A stretch of DNA of 64,000 nt from an uncultured Collinsella sp. Its GTDB lineage: Bacteria > Actinomycetota > Coriobacteriia > Coriobacteriales > Coriobacteriaceae. Positions 1 to 8,023 of the stretch are shown here, one piece after another. A program made the translations under genes and the position numbers. The notes below the pieces were generated by a model that had not been told where the DNA came from, ran no database searches, and worked only from the letters and a program-made list of their open reading frames with translations. The stretch is taken from the NCBI GenBank assembly GCA_902496845.1, contig CABVCJ010000001.1, forward strand, positions 1 through 64,000, written 5' to 3'. How positions within the stretch are numbered: the first letter of the stretch is position 1; each line of letters opens with the position of its first letter.

Positions 1-87
1 GGGCGAGCGCGCCGGCAGGCGGGCGAAGCCGGCACGGATCCGCGCAGCGGATGCGCGGAATCCTATACGCCGCACCAATCGAACTTG

Positions 88-116
88 AAGCCTCCGGCAA
101 CGGGGGCTTTTCTTTT
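88..116 (+). terminator. Intrinsic terminator of an upstream gene
   Basis: A 9-bp stem (88-96 with 101-109, one G-T pair) closes on a GCAA tetraloop and is followed by a T-rich tract. A short basic reading frame from base 2 ends with TGA at 86-88, immediately before the hairpin, so this may terminate a gene whose 3' end lies at the window edge. That frame is too short to identify. Bases 117-267 hold no recognisable gene; they are presumably the leader of the next gene. Confidence 0.7.
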
Positions 117-267
117 ATGGCGGCATTCGACACCAGAAGCTCGACTGGAATCGTGCGCCGCCGTCCGCGGGAGACTATTTCTTATCGACTCGTGTAAGAT
201 TCCGAGTAGGTGTCGCGGCCCATCCGCGACCACTCCTTCTTTCAGCGACTGATCAGGGTGATATTTC

Positions 268-2709
268 GTGGCAGAGCGTCCGACATACAAGCTCAGGTTT
301 CTCGACCCCAAAAAGCGTTTTCCATCGATGCCAGAGCAGCCTGCGGGGCGCTCATATGGTGTTGTCTGGAAAGTCTTTGGCGAGGACCCCAAAGAGTCGT
401 GCTATGTCGTCGAATTCGTCGGCAAAACTCACATATCGCTCTTGGGCTACGTGAGCGTGTCGGGCAAGGTTTATAAGGTTGATCGTCCTGTTCGGGAAGT
501 ACCGTTGCCCGAGGACCCTGACATGGAGCTGGTCCTTCACGAGTCCGATTCCAGTATTGGCGAGATTATGGTGAGGGAAGCTAACGGTGCAATGCGCGCG
601 TGTGCGCGAACTGCCGGCTCTCCAGAAGGCCCCATGCGCGAGCAGTCCGACCACGAGACATGGAATTCGACCCGCGCCCTTCCTTTCGGCGAGTTCATGG
701 CCTCGATGTTCTTGCGCTACGTGATATTTGCCAACTCCGAAAGCGCTCTTGCGAACACGGCGGGCGTCGACGGTCTCGATGCACGCATGCAAAACGTTGT
801 CGACAAGATCAAACTCGTAAAGTTGCCCGAGCCGGTCGAGGTGTTTTTGGGCTTTGACACGGCACCGCTCCCCGATGCTATCGAGACGCTGCTTTACCGT
901 GTTGACCATGCCGAGAATTCGAGCGGTATCGAGCGTTATGCCGCCGCCCTGATGAGTGAGATCGACTTGCCCCGCCTGCGCACCATTGCTGTCAAGTCCG
1001 AAATGAGCCTAGCGCGCATTGACCGCTCAAAGCTGTTCTATCTCAATTTTGATCGTAGCCTGCTGGACCAGGACGAGATTGACATGCTGCTTGCCATCGA
1101 GTGCCGTCTCAACCGCCTCTCCGGCATCCTTGAGCGCATCGGGGCCGGATTGGCCCCCGCGGCATCCTCGCCGAGCCTTGAGGGCTGCGCGCTCTTTGAT
1201 GCGTGGCATATCGCCAAGACGACCAACGATATTCCCCGACTGCTCGATACGACCTCGAGCGACAACCCGTGGGGCAAACCCGGAACGGTAGCTTGCCAGC
1301 CGGGCGGTGAGTGGGATGTGCGTACCCGCTTCGCGCGTATCGTCGAGGCGCTTAACGTGGTCACACGGCTCGACTATACCTATCGGGCAAACGTTGCCGA
1401 GGGGATTATGCTCGTTCGGTTTGGGCACTCTGTCGTGGATGCCATGCCACAACGTGAATACGACGCCCGGGAGGATGTCTGGCGCGAGTTGGACGAGAAC
1501 GCGCGTGTGATTTGGGCCGCGGAGCACGACGCGCGCGTGGCGCTTACGCTGGCAGCGGCTTGCTTTGCCGCAGGTGCCTGCATTGCGCGCTGCTATGTTC
1601 AGATTGCGGCTCCCGACGGCGAGCAGGGCGAGCGCGTCATTGCAACATATTCCTTTGGGCGTGCGGCCTATCTGGCCAATTGCGTGCCTGTCGCCAAGGA
1701 TCTTGAGAGCATGGATATGGACGATATGCCGTGCAAGCGCATGCTTGAGGCATATGAGTCGGACGCGCCGGATGCGATTGAGCCTGCAGAGGTTCACGCT
1801 CGCCCGCGTGACGACCACCGTTCGCTGCCGCCGGCGTTGCGCGACCTGCTGCTTGCCGATACGGCTGATGAGCTCGAGGTCATGGAGATGGACGATGACC
1901 CGTATGTGGCGCGCGTCGTTGAGTTGCGCGAGCAGGCAAAAGTTGACCGTGCAAGCGCGTTTGAGGGCTTTTCCCGTCTTGTTGAGGAGCTGGAGGCCAA
2001 GTGCGCCGTTGCCGAGCTTTTGGCAACGGGTCCGGTCCAGACGCAGTTTTGCGACAACCAGCTGGTACGCATGGTGCTGCCGGTAATGGAGGAAGACCGC
2101 TCCGTTCGTATTTTGCGTGCTCCCGATGCTCTGTACTTTGCCCAGCACGAGATCTGCAGTTATTACGCCGAGCAGGAGGATTTTGAACGGGCATTGCCCG
2201 AGGTGCGTCGTCTTTACGATCTGGCTCGCTCGTCCATGCAATCGCACTTTGCGCTCATCAACGTGTTGGCGCGCCTGGAGCGCTTTGACGAGATTATCGA
2301 GGTGGCGCGCCACGGCCTGCGCATTGCCAGTGACCGTTCCGCAATCGGTTATCTGTTCTATCGTCTGGCGTTTGCCTATTGGAACTGCGACAAGCTCGAG
2401 CTCGCGTTGGCGTGCTACCGCCTCGTGCCGCGCGGCGAGGAGTCGGGTAGCAGCGCGCTGGAGGAAATGCAGGGCCTTATGAACGAGATGGGCGTCAATG
2501 AGCCGCCGACGTTCGAGGATGCGGTTGAGATCATCCGTAAGGCCGGGCTCGAGCTGCCTCCCGTGTCCGCCGTGACCAACCAGCTGGCGGATGCCGCCGT
2601 GCAGCTGGTCGATAACGGCTTCTTTTTCCTGGCGCGCGTCTGCATCTTCCAAATGTGGCGCACCATGGGCAACGATGAGCTCGGCTCCCTCAGTCGCTCG
2701 CTGGGGTAG
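268..2709 (+). CDS. Large protein of unknown function with C-terminal TPR-like helices
   Basis: This encodes an 813-residue protein that I do not recognise as a named family. It starts at GTG 268; an AGGGTG sequence about six bases upstream could act as a weak ribosome binding site. There is no signal peptide and no convincing membrane segment, so it is probably cytosolic. The middle is rich in acidic patches (for example around residue 540). From roughly residue 620 to 745 there are paired amphipathic helices of TPR type, with the run ALINVLARLERFDEIIEVAR followed by a second helix pair containing YLFYRLAFAYWNCDKLELAL. TPR arrays usually mediate protein-protein contacts, so a scaffold or regulatory role is possible but unproven. 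It stands alone, with the next gene behind a repeat array. Confidence 0.8.
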   Translation: MAERPTYKLRFLDPKKRFPSMPEQPAGRSYGVVWKVFGEDPKESCYVVEFVGKTHISLLGYVSVSGKVYKVDRPVREVPLPEDPDMELVLHESDSSIGEIMVREANGAMRACARTAGSPEGPMREQSDHETWNSTRALPFGEFMASMFLRYVIFANSESALANTAGVDGLDARMQNVVDKIKLVKLPEPVEVFLGFDTAPLPDAIETLLYRVDHAENSSGIERYAAALMSEIDLPRLRTIAVKSEMSLARIDRSKLFYLNFDRSLLDQDEIDMLLAIECRLNRLSGILERIGAGLAPAASSPSLEGCALFDAWHIAKTTNDIPRLLDTTSSDNPWGKPGTVACQPGGEWDVRTRFARIVEALNVVTRLDYTYRANVAEGIMLVRFGHSVVDAMPQREYDAREDVWRELDENARVIWAAEHDARVALTLAAACFAAGACIARCYVQIAAPDGEQGERVIATYSFGRAAYLANCVPVAKDLESMDMDDMPCKRMLEAYESDAPDAIEPAEVHARPRDDHRSLPPALRDLLLADTADELEVMEMDDDPYVARVVELREQAKVDRASAFEGFSRLVEELEAKCAVAELLATGPVQTQFCDNQLVRMVLPVMEEDRSVRILRAPDALYFAQHEICSYYAEQEDFERALPEVRRLYDLARSSMQSHFALINVLARLERFDEIIEVARHGLRIASDRSAIGYLFYRLAFAYWNCDKLELALACYRLVPRGEESGSSALEEMQGLMNEMGVNEPPTFEDAVEIIRKAGLELPPVSAVTNQLADAAVQLVDNGFFFLARVCIFQMWRTMGNDELGSLSRSLG

Positions 2710-2799
2710 GGGCGATATAGAGGGGCCGCACCGCGCTATTTGTATCGGCGCGGGCGGGAGGACCCGGCAGGATCGGTAAGGCATAAAGCCGCCGAGCCT

Positions 2800-2875
2800 G
2801 CTAAAACTGTTAAACTCTGCTAAAACTGTTAAACTCTGCTAAAGTTGCTAAACTTTGTTAAAGTTGTTAAAACTA
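2800..2875. repeat. Four tandem 19-bp repeats (iteron-like) upstream of the ATPase gene
   Basis: Units run 2800-2818, 2819-2837, 2838-2856 and 2857-2875. The first two are identical (GCTAAAACTGTTAAACTCT); the third and fourth drift. Each unit contains two GYTAAA boxes, giving eight boxes spaced alternately 9 and 10 bp, close to one helical turn. The array ends 15 bp before the ATPase start codon at 2891, so it lies in its promoter or leader. It may be a multi-site operator or a bent A/T-phased element. Confidence 0.85.
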
Positions 2876-2890
2876 GCAGAGGAGGGCAGA

Positions 2891-3973
2891 ATGACGAAAG
2901 CTGTTAACCCCTTTAAGCCAACGGCGGGCATGAATCCGCCTGAGCTTATCGGACGGGACACTGTTTTGGATGACTTTGCCGAGGCTCTTGAGAATGGTCC
3001 TGGTGCCCCCGATCGACTCATGCGCATCTCGGGCGTCCGAGGCACAGGTAAAACGGTGCTCCTTAATGCATTGGGTGACCTTGCACGCAAAAAAGGATTC
3101 GAGGTCGTTGACGTTGCCTCCAATGCTGGTTTTTGCAATAGAATCCTCGAGGCTCTGCAGCGAAACATTCGTCTTGAATCAATCTCGATCTCCCCATCGA
3201 TTTTAGGGGTCAGCCTTGGCTCCATGGAGATGTCGAAGTCGGCCTCTCATCTGGGCGAGGCGATGTACGATGCTGCGAAGCGCGGTGGTCTGCTCATTAC
3301 GCTCGACGAGATCCAGGATGCCTCAACTGAGGAAATGCGCGAGCTAGGCAATGAGATGCAGCTCTTGATCCGCCAAGGAGCGAATGTCGCTTTCGCTTTC
3401 GCCGGGCTGCCGACATCGGTAGATGGCGTGGTGGTGGATGATACGTTGACGTTCCTTCAGCGAGCCAAACATGTTGAACTTACTCGGCTTTCCGATTTTG
3501 AAGTTGGCGGATCGTTTGAGGATACGATGAGACGAGCGGGCAAGGAGCTCGACAAAGGTGCCGCTGAGCTATTAACAAAAGCTTCGGCAGGCTATCCCTT
3601 TATGGTCCAGCTGGTCGGATATTACGCTTGGCAGGTTGCTGCGCGCAGTGGGGCGGAGAGCGTGAGCGAAGAGGCGGCTCGTAAGGGTATCCAGGCGGCT
3701 CTTGATAGCTTTAATGCTATGGTGATTGCCCCAGCGCTGCGCAGGGTGTCGGAACGGCAGTTTCAGTATCTCGCGGCGATGGCTCAATGCGAGGGCGTCG
3801 ATATCGCCAACGGCGATATCGCCAAGAAGATGGGTTTGTCGGCGAACAAAGTTGGGTCATATCGCAAGCGTCTGATCGATGCGGGGTTGATTGAGCCCGC
3901 GGGCTATGGCTGTGTTTCGTTTGCAATTCCGTACATGCGCGATTATCTGTTGGAGACCGTTCGAGAGGACTAA
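2891..3973 (+). CDS. AAA-type ATPase with C-terminal winged-helix region
   Basis: This is a 360-residue P-loop ATPase of the COG1672-like type (an ATP-binding domain followed by a winged helix). Walker A is GVRGTGKT at residues 48-55. Walker B is LLITLDEIQDA, near residues 136-146. The last ~90 residues look like a winged helix (RQFQYLAAMA, then ANKVGSYRKRLIDAGLIEPA). I chose ATG 2891 because GGAGGG lies at a normal distance; an in-frame ATG at 2855 sits inside the repeat array and has no binding site. Base composition is more AT-rich than the neighbouring housekeeping genes, and a tRNA lies close downstream, so it may be accessory DNA. Function is unknown; members of this group can be regulatory or mobile-element linked. 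The 3974-4139 interval holds only the inverted repeat at 4023-4077. Confidence 0.8.
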   Translation: MTKAVNPFKPTAGMNPPELIGRDTVLDDFAEALENGPGAPDRLMRISGVRGTGKTVLLNALGDLARKKGFEVVDVASNAGFCNRILEALQRNIRLESISISPSILGVSLGSMEMSKSASHLGEAMYDAAKRGGLLITLDEIQDASTEEMRELGNEMQLLIRQGANVAFAFAGLPTSVDGVVVDDTLTFLQRAKHVELTRLSDFEVGGSFEDTMRRAGKELDKGAAELLTKASAGYPFMVQLVGYYAWQVAARSGAESVSEEAARKGIQAALDSFNAMVIAPALRRVSERQFQYLAAMAQCEGVDIANGDIAKKMGLSANKVGSYRKRLIDAGLIEPAGYGCVSFAIPYMRDYLLETVRED

Positions 3974-4022
3974 TAAAGAATGGGCTGTCCGCGCTGTCGC
4001 TGGGGCCGTCCTTGTATCTTTG

Positions 4023-4077
4023 TCTCAATCTGTAACATCTGGAGGGGATTACGGCCTGCAGATGTTACAGATTGAGA
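4023..4077. repeat. Perfect 18-bp inverted repeat
   Basis: Arms at 4023-4040 (TCTCAATCTGTAACATCT) and 4060-4077 are exact reverse complements around a 19-nt loop containing GGAGGGG. It lies between the ATPase stop and the tRNA-Ser promoter. There is no T-tract, so it is not a standard intrinsic terminator. It could be a rho-type or processing hairpin, or a remnant repeat. Confidence 0.85.
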
Positions 4078-4139
4078 TGATTGACTGAGACGTTTACTGG
4101 TAAAAGAGAGGTAAAAGAGGAAACGCCTCAAAATTCCCC

Positions 4140-4168
4140 TTGCCCAACTTCGGCTGTTTGGTTACTAT
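4140..4168 (+). promoter_or_regulatory. tRNA-Ser promoter
   Basis: A -35 box TTGCCC at 4140-4145 and a -10 box TACTAT at 4163-4168 are separated by 17 bp. Transcription would start near 4175, about eight bases before the mature tRNA. Confidence 0.7.
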
Positions 4169-4182
4169 AGAACGGCTGTTAC

Positions 4183-4273
4183 GGAGAGCTGACCGAGAGG
4201 CCGAAGGTGCTCGCCTGCTAAGCGAGTATGCCCCAAAAGGGCATCTGGGGTTCGAATCCCCAGCTCTCCGCCA
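4183..4273 (+). tRNA. tRNA-Ser (anticodon GCT)
   Basis: The acceptor stem GGAGAGC (4183-4189) pairs with GCTCTCC (4263-4269). The discriminator G4270 is followed by an encoded CCA (4271-4273). The anticodon loop CTGCTAA is closed by CTCGC/GCGAG and gives anticodon GCT, which reads AGC and AGU. A long variable arm, typical of serine tRNAs, and the T-loop sequence GGTTCGAATCC are present. It is transcribed alone. Confidence 0.95.
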
Positions 4274-4287
4274 GTATGACTTTGAAG

Positions 4288-4313
4288 AAGGGTCCCATTT
4301 GGGGCCCTTTTTT
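4288..4313 (+). terminator. Terminator after tRNA-Ser
   Basis: A 9-bp stem (4288-4296 with 4301-4309) with loop ATTT is followed by a run of T. Confidence 0.85.
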
Positions 4314-4449
4314 ATTATCAAGAATGGCGGCTGGGGATTAGAGTCCGAAAGGGCGTGAACATTAGGCAAACACGGGGCGCTTGAAAACGGGGAGACCCAG
4401 GCGTGCTCGTGCACCCCGGTGTGGGGTTCCGAGGGGATGGAGTAGAAAT

Positions 4450-5676
4450 ATGGTAAAGGTCGGGCTGCGTAAGCCGAATCTAAAGACATCACTCAAGGCA
4501 AGAACGACCGGCAGAGCGAAGCGCGCGGTAAGGCGGGCGATAATCCCCGGCTATGGTAAGAAGGGCATGGGGTGGATCAAAAATCCGAAGAAGGCTGCTT
4601 ACAATGCCGTATACAGCAGAACGACCGTCGGAGTTGGGGATGTCGCTCGCGCCGTTGCTAAATCAGGCGCTCGGAGCTCGGCGTCAAGGACGTCCTCAAT
4701 TACTGTTTCATCGCATGAAATTACACCTTTGGCGAAGCCTGAACAGAAATCTCTCACTCGAGAGATTACGTCGGTTGACAGGGCAAACAAGGCGCTTTTG
4801 CTATGCTTCCTTCTTGGGTGGTCGGGCGCTCATAGGGCGTATGCACGGATGTGGGGTAGCTTCTTTCTATATCTCTTTACCTTTGGCCTTTTTGGATTTG
4901 GTTGGCTGTTTGATATTGTGACACTACTGATGAGACGCTCCGAGCTAAGGCGTCTCGGCGACAGTGATCCGACTCAACAGCAAGCGCCATGTTCCGTTGA
5001 TTCTACATTCGATCGAAATGTCGCCGACTCCGGAAATTGGGAACAGCGTGGAGATGGGGAGGCTGCGGCTCGGCTAGAGCTTCAACGTAAAAACCGTGCC
5101 TATATGGAAGAAAACGGCATCGACGTGGAGATGTTTACCGAGGAAAAGGTCGCGGCGGACGCCTTGCGAACCATTGAGTCGGTATGCCCGTGCATGCTTA
5201 GGTTTGACCGAGGCATGAGCGAAGAGGAGCCAAGCATCAGCTTTTGCTCTCCAACAAAGACGGGGAAAATGCCCAAGAATGTCGTCGAGGCCCGCATTTA
5301 CCATCAGGATGTGAAGCTATTGATGGATTCCCACGGCTTCGAATTGCCGGAGTATGGTGACAGCATCAATGTCATGATTAGTTATCTAGCTGATGGGCGC
5401 ATAAATAAAGTCGATATCCATGGGTTCCATAATGGCCGCTCCGTTAGTGTCTCCATTCGCAGGCGGAGCGACGATCTTGTTATGACGAGTGCGGGCACCA
5501 TCGGAGAAACGGGTGCCTGGCAATCGCTGTGTCCTGGGGCAGACCCCTCATCTGGGGATCTTTTCAGGGCCTTGACCAAGGAGGTCGAAAGGATCTACTG
5601 GCATGCCCGGTGGACCCGTTTTCAAGGTCCGAAAAGACACAGCGAAGGTAAACGGCTAGCAATGTCGCTTTGGTGA
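4450..5676 (+). CDS. TM2-domain membrane protein with basic N-terminal module
   Basis: This is a 408-residue protein of unknown function. ATG 4450 is preceded by GGAG at 4439-4442. Residues 1-55 form a very basic, glycine-rich module (KVGLRKPNLKTSLKARTTGR, then GYGKKGMGWIKNPKKAAYN). I have the impression that this module recurs in hypothetical proteins of other Gram-positive bacteria, but I cannot name a domain. At about residues 110-160 lies a TM2 domain: two membrane helices with the LLGWSGAHRAYA turn. The C-terminal ~220 residues appear soluble and unrecognised. The gene stands alone between tRNA-Ser and the convergent carboxypeptidase gene. Lower GC than its neighbours and the tRNA next door suggest acquired DNA. 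Confidence 0.8.
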   Translation: MVKVGLRKPNLKTSLKARTTGRAKRAVRRAIIPGYGKKGMGWIKNPKKAAYNAVYSRTTVGVGDVARAVAKSGARSSASRTSSITVSSHEITPLAKPEQKSLTREITSVDRANKALLLCFLLGWSGAHRAYARMWGSFFLYLFTFGLFGFGWLFDIVTLLMRRSELRRLGDSDPTQQQAPCSVDSTFDRNVADSGNWEQRGDGEAAARLELQRKNRAYMEENGIDVEMFTEEKVAADALRTIESVCPCMLRFDRGMSEEEPSISFCSPTKTGKMPKNVVEARIYHQDVKLLMDSHGFELPEYGDSINVMISYLADGRINKVDIHGFHNGRSVSVSIRRRSDDLVMTSAGTIGETGAWQSLCPGADPSSGDLFRALTKEVERIYWHARWTRFQGPKRHSEGKRLAMSLW

Positions 5677-5704
5677 TTCTGACGCATCCCGCTTAAGAGG
5701 TATT

Positions 5705-5733
5705 CAAAAAGAGGCGCCCCGTTGGACGCCTCT
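5705..5733 (-). terminator. Terminator of the carboxypeptidase gene
   Basis: A 7-bp stem AGAGGCG (5710-5716) / CGCCTCT (5727-5733) is followed by TTTTTG when read on the minus strand. It lies between two convergent genes and may serve both. Confidence 0.6.
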
Positions 5734-5762
5734 CCAATCTCAAATGTAATGTTCCCCCAGCC

Positions 5763-7103
5763 CTACACCTCGGGCGCCTTGGCGATGGTCTCGCTTTCTG
5801 CCGTAAGCGGGCGATTGTCGATGCGGCGGCCCAGGCGGTCGAGCTTCACAAGGAGCCACTCAATGGGATTCGGCCCCGAGCCTTCCTCGTCGGCAACCAA
5901 ATCCATGACGGCGATCTTGGTGCCGTCTTGCTTGAGCATCACGCTACCCACCTTGTCGCCTACATGTACCGTGCCCGAAAGGTCATCATAGGTAACCTTC
6001 TCGGTCACCTCTCCGGCAAGCGCAAAGACGGTCGCCTGAGCTGCGGGATCGGCGAGCGTGGCATCGATCGTCTTGTCCGTCCAATCGGTCTGGCCAATGC
6101 GCGCGATGAGCGGATTGCCGTTGGCAGTCTTTTCCTGCGTGTTGGCGATCGCAACCGTCACCTTGTGGCCGTAGTACCAGTTGGCAAGGGCGGCCGTGTC
6201 GGCAAAGCGCTGATCGGTGGTGCTGGAGTTCAAGACGACGGTGTAGGTCTCGTCGCCATCGCGGTTGTAGGCTGCCGTAAAGCAATAGCCGGCATCGTCG
6301 GTGGTGCCGGTCTTACCGCCGATATTGCCGTCCTGCCCCAGCAGCTCATTGTGCGTATCCATGGAATGCGAATGGTCGGAACCGTCGGCGCCCGTAACCT
6401 CAATCCAGGAATCATCGCTTGCCACGATTTCGCGGAACGTATCGCTCTTCATTGCCTCCTGCATCATCAGGGCTACATCGTGCGCGGTGGAGTGCATGTT
6501 GCCGGCCCACTCATCAAAGTCCAGACCGTGCGGATTCTCAAAAAGCGTTCCCGTGCAGCCGAACTCTTGAGCGCGCTCGTTCATGGCCTTTACAAAGGTG
6601 GCCACGGCGTCCTTGGTCTTGGGGTCGATCTTTTTGCCCACGTGCTCGGCAAGCGCGATGGCGGCATCGTTGCCCGAGGGGATCATCAGGCCGCGCAGAG
6701 CTTGCTCCACGGTGAGCTCGTCGCCTTCGAGCAGGCTGGCGGTCGAGTTGCCTACGGTGGCGGCAGCATTGCTCACCGTGATCTTCTCGTCCATTTTGCA
6801 GTTCTCGACGGTCAGGATCGCAGTCATGACCTTGGTAATTGAGGCGATCTTGACCTGCTCGTCGGCACTTCGGGCGTAATAGACGGAGCCGTCCTTGCTC
6901 ATGACGATGGCGTTGGTCGCATCGATATCGGGCAGATTCTCGGCCGTGATGCCGCGGGCGTCGGCGGTCTTGCCGCAAACGATATCAGTCGTAAGCACCT
7001 GGGCGTTGGCGATAGACGGCACGCCGGCAGCAAGGGCGAGAGCGCAGGCAATGCCGGCGGTCAGTTGCGCGGAGCGCTTTACAAGAGAACTAAGGGTCTT
7101 CAC
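5763..7103 (-). CDS. dacA: D-alanyl-D-alanine carboxypeptidase (PBP5/DacA type)
   Basis: This exported serine peptidase removes the terminal D-Ala of peptidoglycan stem peptides. I chose GTG 7103 because a TATACT -10 box lies at 7143-7148 on the same strand, inside the longer open frame. From there the product begins with a signal peptide (VKTLSSLVKRSAQLTAG, hydrophobic core, cleavage after ANA near residue 34). The three penicillin-binding motifs are present: SITK at residues 88-91, SGN at 143-145 and KTG at 264-266. Length 446 residues suits the family. The C-terminal ~100 residues resemble the PBP5 beta domain. The ribosome binding site is weak, so the start is less certain than the identity. 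It is divergent from the VanRS-like pair, which suggests control by that system. Confidence 0.9.
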   Translation of the reverse strand: MKTLSSLVKRSAQLTAGIACALALAAGVPSIANAQVLTTDIVCGKTADARGITAENLPDIDATNAIVMSKDGSVYYARSADEQVKIASITKVMTAILTVENCKMDEKITVSNAAATVGNSTASLLEGDELTVEQALRGLMIPSGNDAAIALAEHVGKKIDPKTKDAVATFVKAMNERAQEFGCTGTLFENPHGLDFDEWAGNMHSTAHDVALMMQEAMKSDTFREIVASDDSWIEVTGADGSDHSHSMDTHNELLGQDGNIGGKTGTTDDAGYCFTAAYNRDGDETYTVVLNSSTTDQRFADTAALANWYYGHKVTVAIANTQEKTANGNPLIARIGQTDWTDKTIDATLADPAAQATVFALAGEVTEKVTYDDLSGTVHVGDKVGSVMLKQDGTKIAVMDLVADEEGSGPNPIEWLLVKLDRLGRRIDNRPLTAESETIAKAPEV

Positions 7104-7142
7104 AGATTTCGCTTTCGCCGGGATGGTCTCTTTAGAGTTCAA

Positions 7143-7148
7143 AGTATA
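7143..7148 (-). promoter_or_regulatory. -10 box of the carboxypeptidase gene
   Basis: Read on the minus strand this is TATACT. No good -35 is visible at 17 bp, so the promoter may need an activator. The leader to GTG 7103 would be about 33 nt. Confidence 0.5.
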
Positions 7149-7221
7149 TCGTTTACCGGCGCGGACAATCAGTGCGCGGGCGTGCGCGGCCCATGTCTGC
7201 GCCCGAACGGACGCATAGGTG

Positions 7222-7237
7222 CTTAAGGTCGACTTAA
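7222..7237. promoter_or_regulatory. Direct repeat CTTAA-N6-CTTAA, possible OmpR-family regulator site
   Basis: CTTAA at 7222-7226 recurs at 7233-7237, an 11-bp period typical of sites bound by OmpR/PhoB-type dimers. It lies in the divergent region between dacA and the response-regulator gene. A weak CATAAT (-10 like) at 7277-7282 precedes the latter. Confidence 0.4.
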
Positions 7238-7302
7238 ACGACCGCGCTTGTTGTGTGTGGCGCGCGCTGCCTCGGGCATAATGGAGCGCGAGAGGAGCAC
7301 GC

Positions 7303-7998
7303 ATGAACGAGCGCATTTTGGTAGTTGATGACGAGAAGGCCATCGCCGACCTGGTCGGTATCTACCTTACAAAAGAGGGCTTTGATGTTCAGATTGCCTA
7401 TAGCGGAGCAGATGCTGCCAAGGCGATTTTGGAGCAGGAGTTCGATCTGGCGCTGCTGGACGTCATGCTGCCCGATATCGACGGCTTTGAGTTGCTGCGC
7501 ACCATCCGCGCTGGCCATACCTATCCCGTTATTATGCTGACGGCGCGCGATGCCCAGCAGGATAAGATCGAGGGCCTCTCACTGGGTGCAGACGATTACG
7601 TGGTCAAGCCGTTCCGTCCGCTGGAGCTCATAGCGCGCGTTCATGCTCAACTCCGTCGTTACACCAGCTACGGCAGCCGCGCACAGGCGGTCGAATCGCC
7701 GACCATCCAGCTCGATGGCCTCGAGATCAACCGCGATGCTCGTTGTGTGACGGTGGACGGTGCACCGGTGCGCCTCACGCCCATCGAGTATTCCATCTTG
7801 CTGTATCTGGTCGAGCATCGTGGCAGCGTGGTGGCCGTGGGGGACCTGTTCCGCGCGGTGTGGAACGAGGATTTTATGCCCGGCTCCAACAATACGGTGA
7901 TGGTGCACATCCGCCATCTGCGCGAAAAGATCGGCGACGATGCCCAAAAGCCGCGCTTTATCAAAAACGTCTGGGGCGTCGGCTACATAATCGAATAA
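7303..7998 (+). CDS. Response regulator, OmpR family, VanR-like
   Basis: A 231-residue cytosolic transcription regulator. The receiver domain spans residues 1-120, with the acidic pocket at D9/D10, phospho-acceptor D53 (LALLDVMLPD) and K102 in VKPF. The C-terminal winged helix (about 135-230) ends in the usual RFIKNVWGVGYIIE. A GAGAGGAG ribosome binding site precedes ATG 7303. The histidine kinase gene follows after 25 bp, so the two form an operon. The partner kinase resembles VanS, and a D,D-carboxypeptidase is divergently transcribed. Control of peptidoglycan stem-peptide trimming is therefore a reasonable inference. There are no vanHAX genes here, so resistance should not be assumed. Confidence 0.9.
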   Translation: MNERILVVDDEKAIADLVGIYLTKEGFDVQIAYSGADAAKAILEQEFDLALLDVMLPDIDGFELLRTIRAGHTYPVIMLTARDAQQDKIEGLSLGADDYVVKPFRPLELIARVHAQLRRYTSYGSRAQAVESPTIQLDGLEINRDARCVTVDGAPVRLTPIEYSILLYLVEHRGSVVAVGDLFRAVWNEDFMPGSNNTVMVHIRHLREKIGDDAQKPRFIKNVWGVGYIIE

Positions 7999-8023
7999 CG
8001 CCTTTGGTGGTGGGGAAGTGGAT

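Noticed and set aside
2..88. Possible tRNA or other RNA end with CGCCGCACCA at the window edge
   Set aside because: There is no T-loop consensus and the supposed T-stem loop does not fit; the 5' part is outside the window.
2800..2875. CRISPR array
   Set aside because: The 19-bp units are directly tandem with no spacers, and no cas genes are present.
7104..7343. 80-residue N-terminal extension of the carboxypeptidase
   Set aside because: It would bury the signal peptide, overlaps the divergent regulator gene, and lies upstream of a TATACT promoter box.
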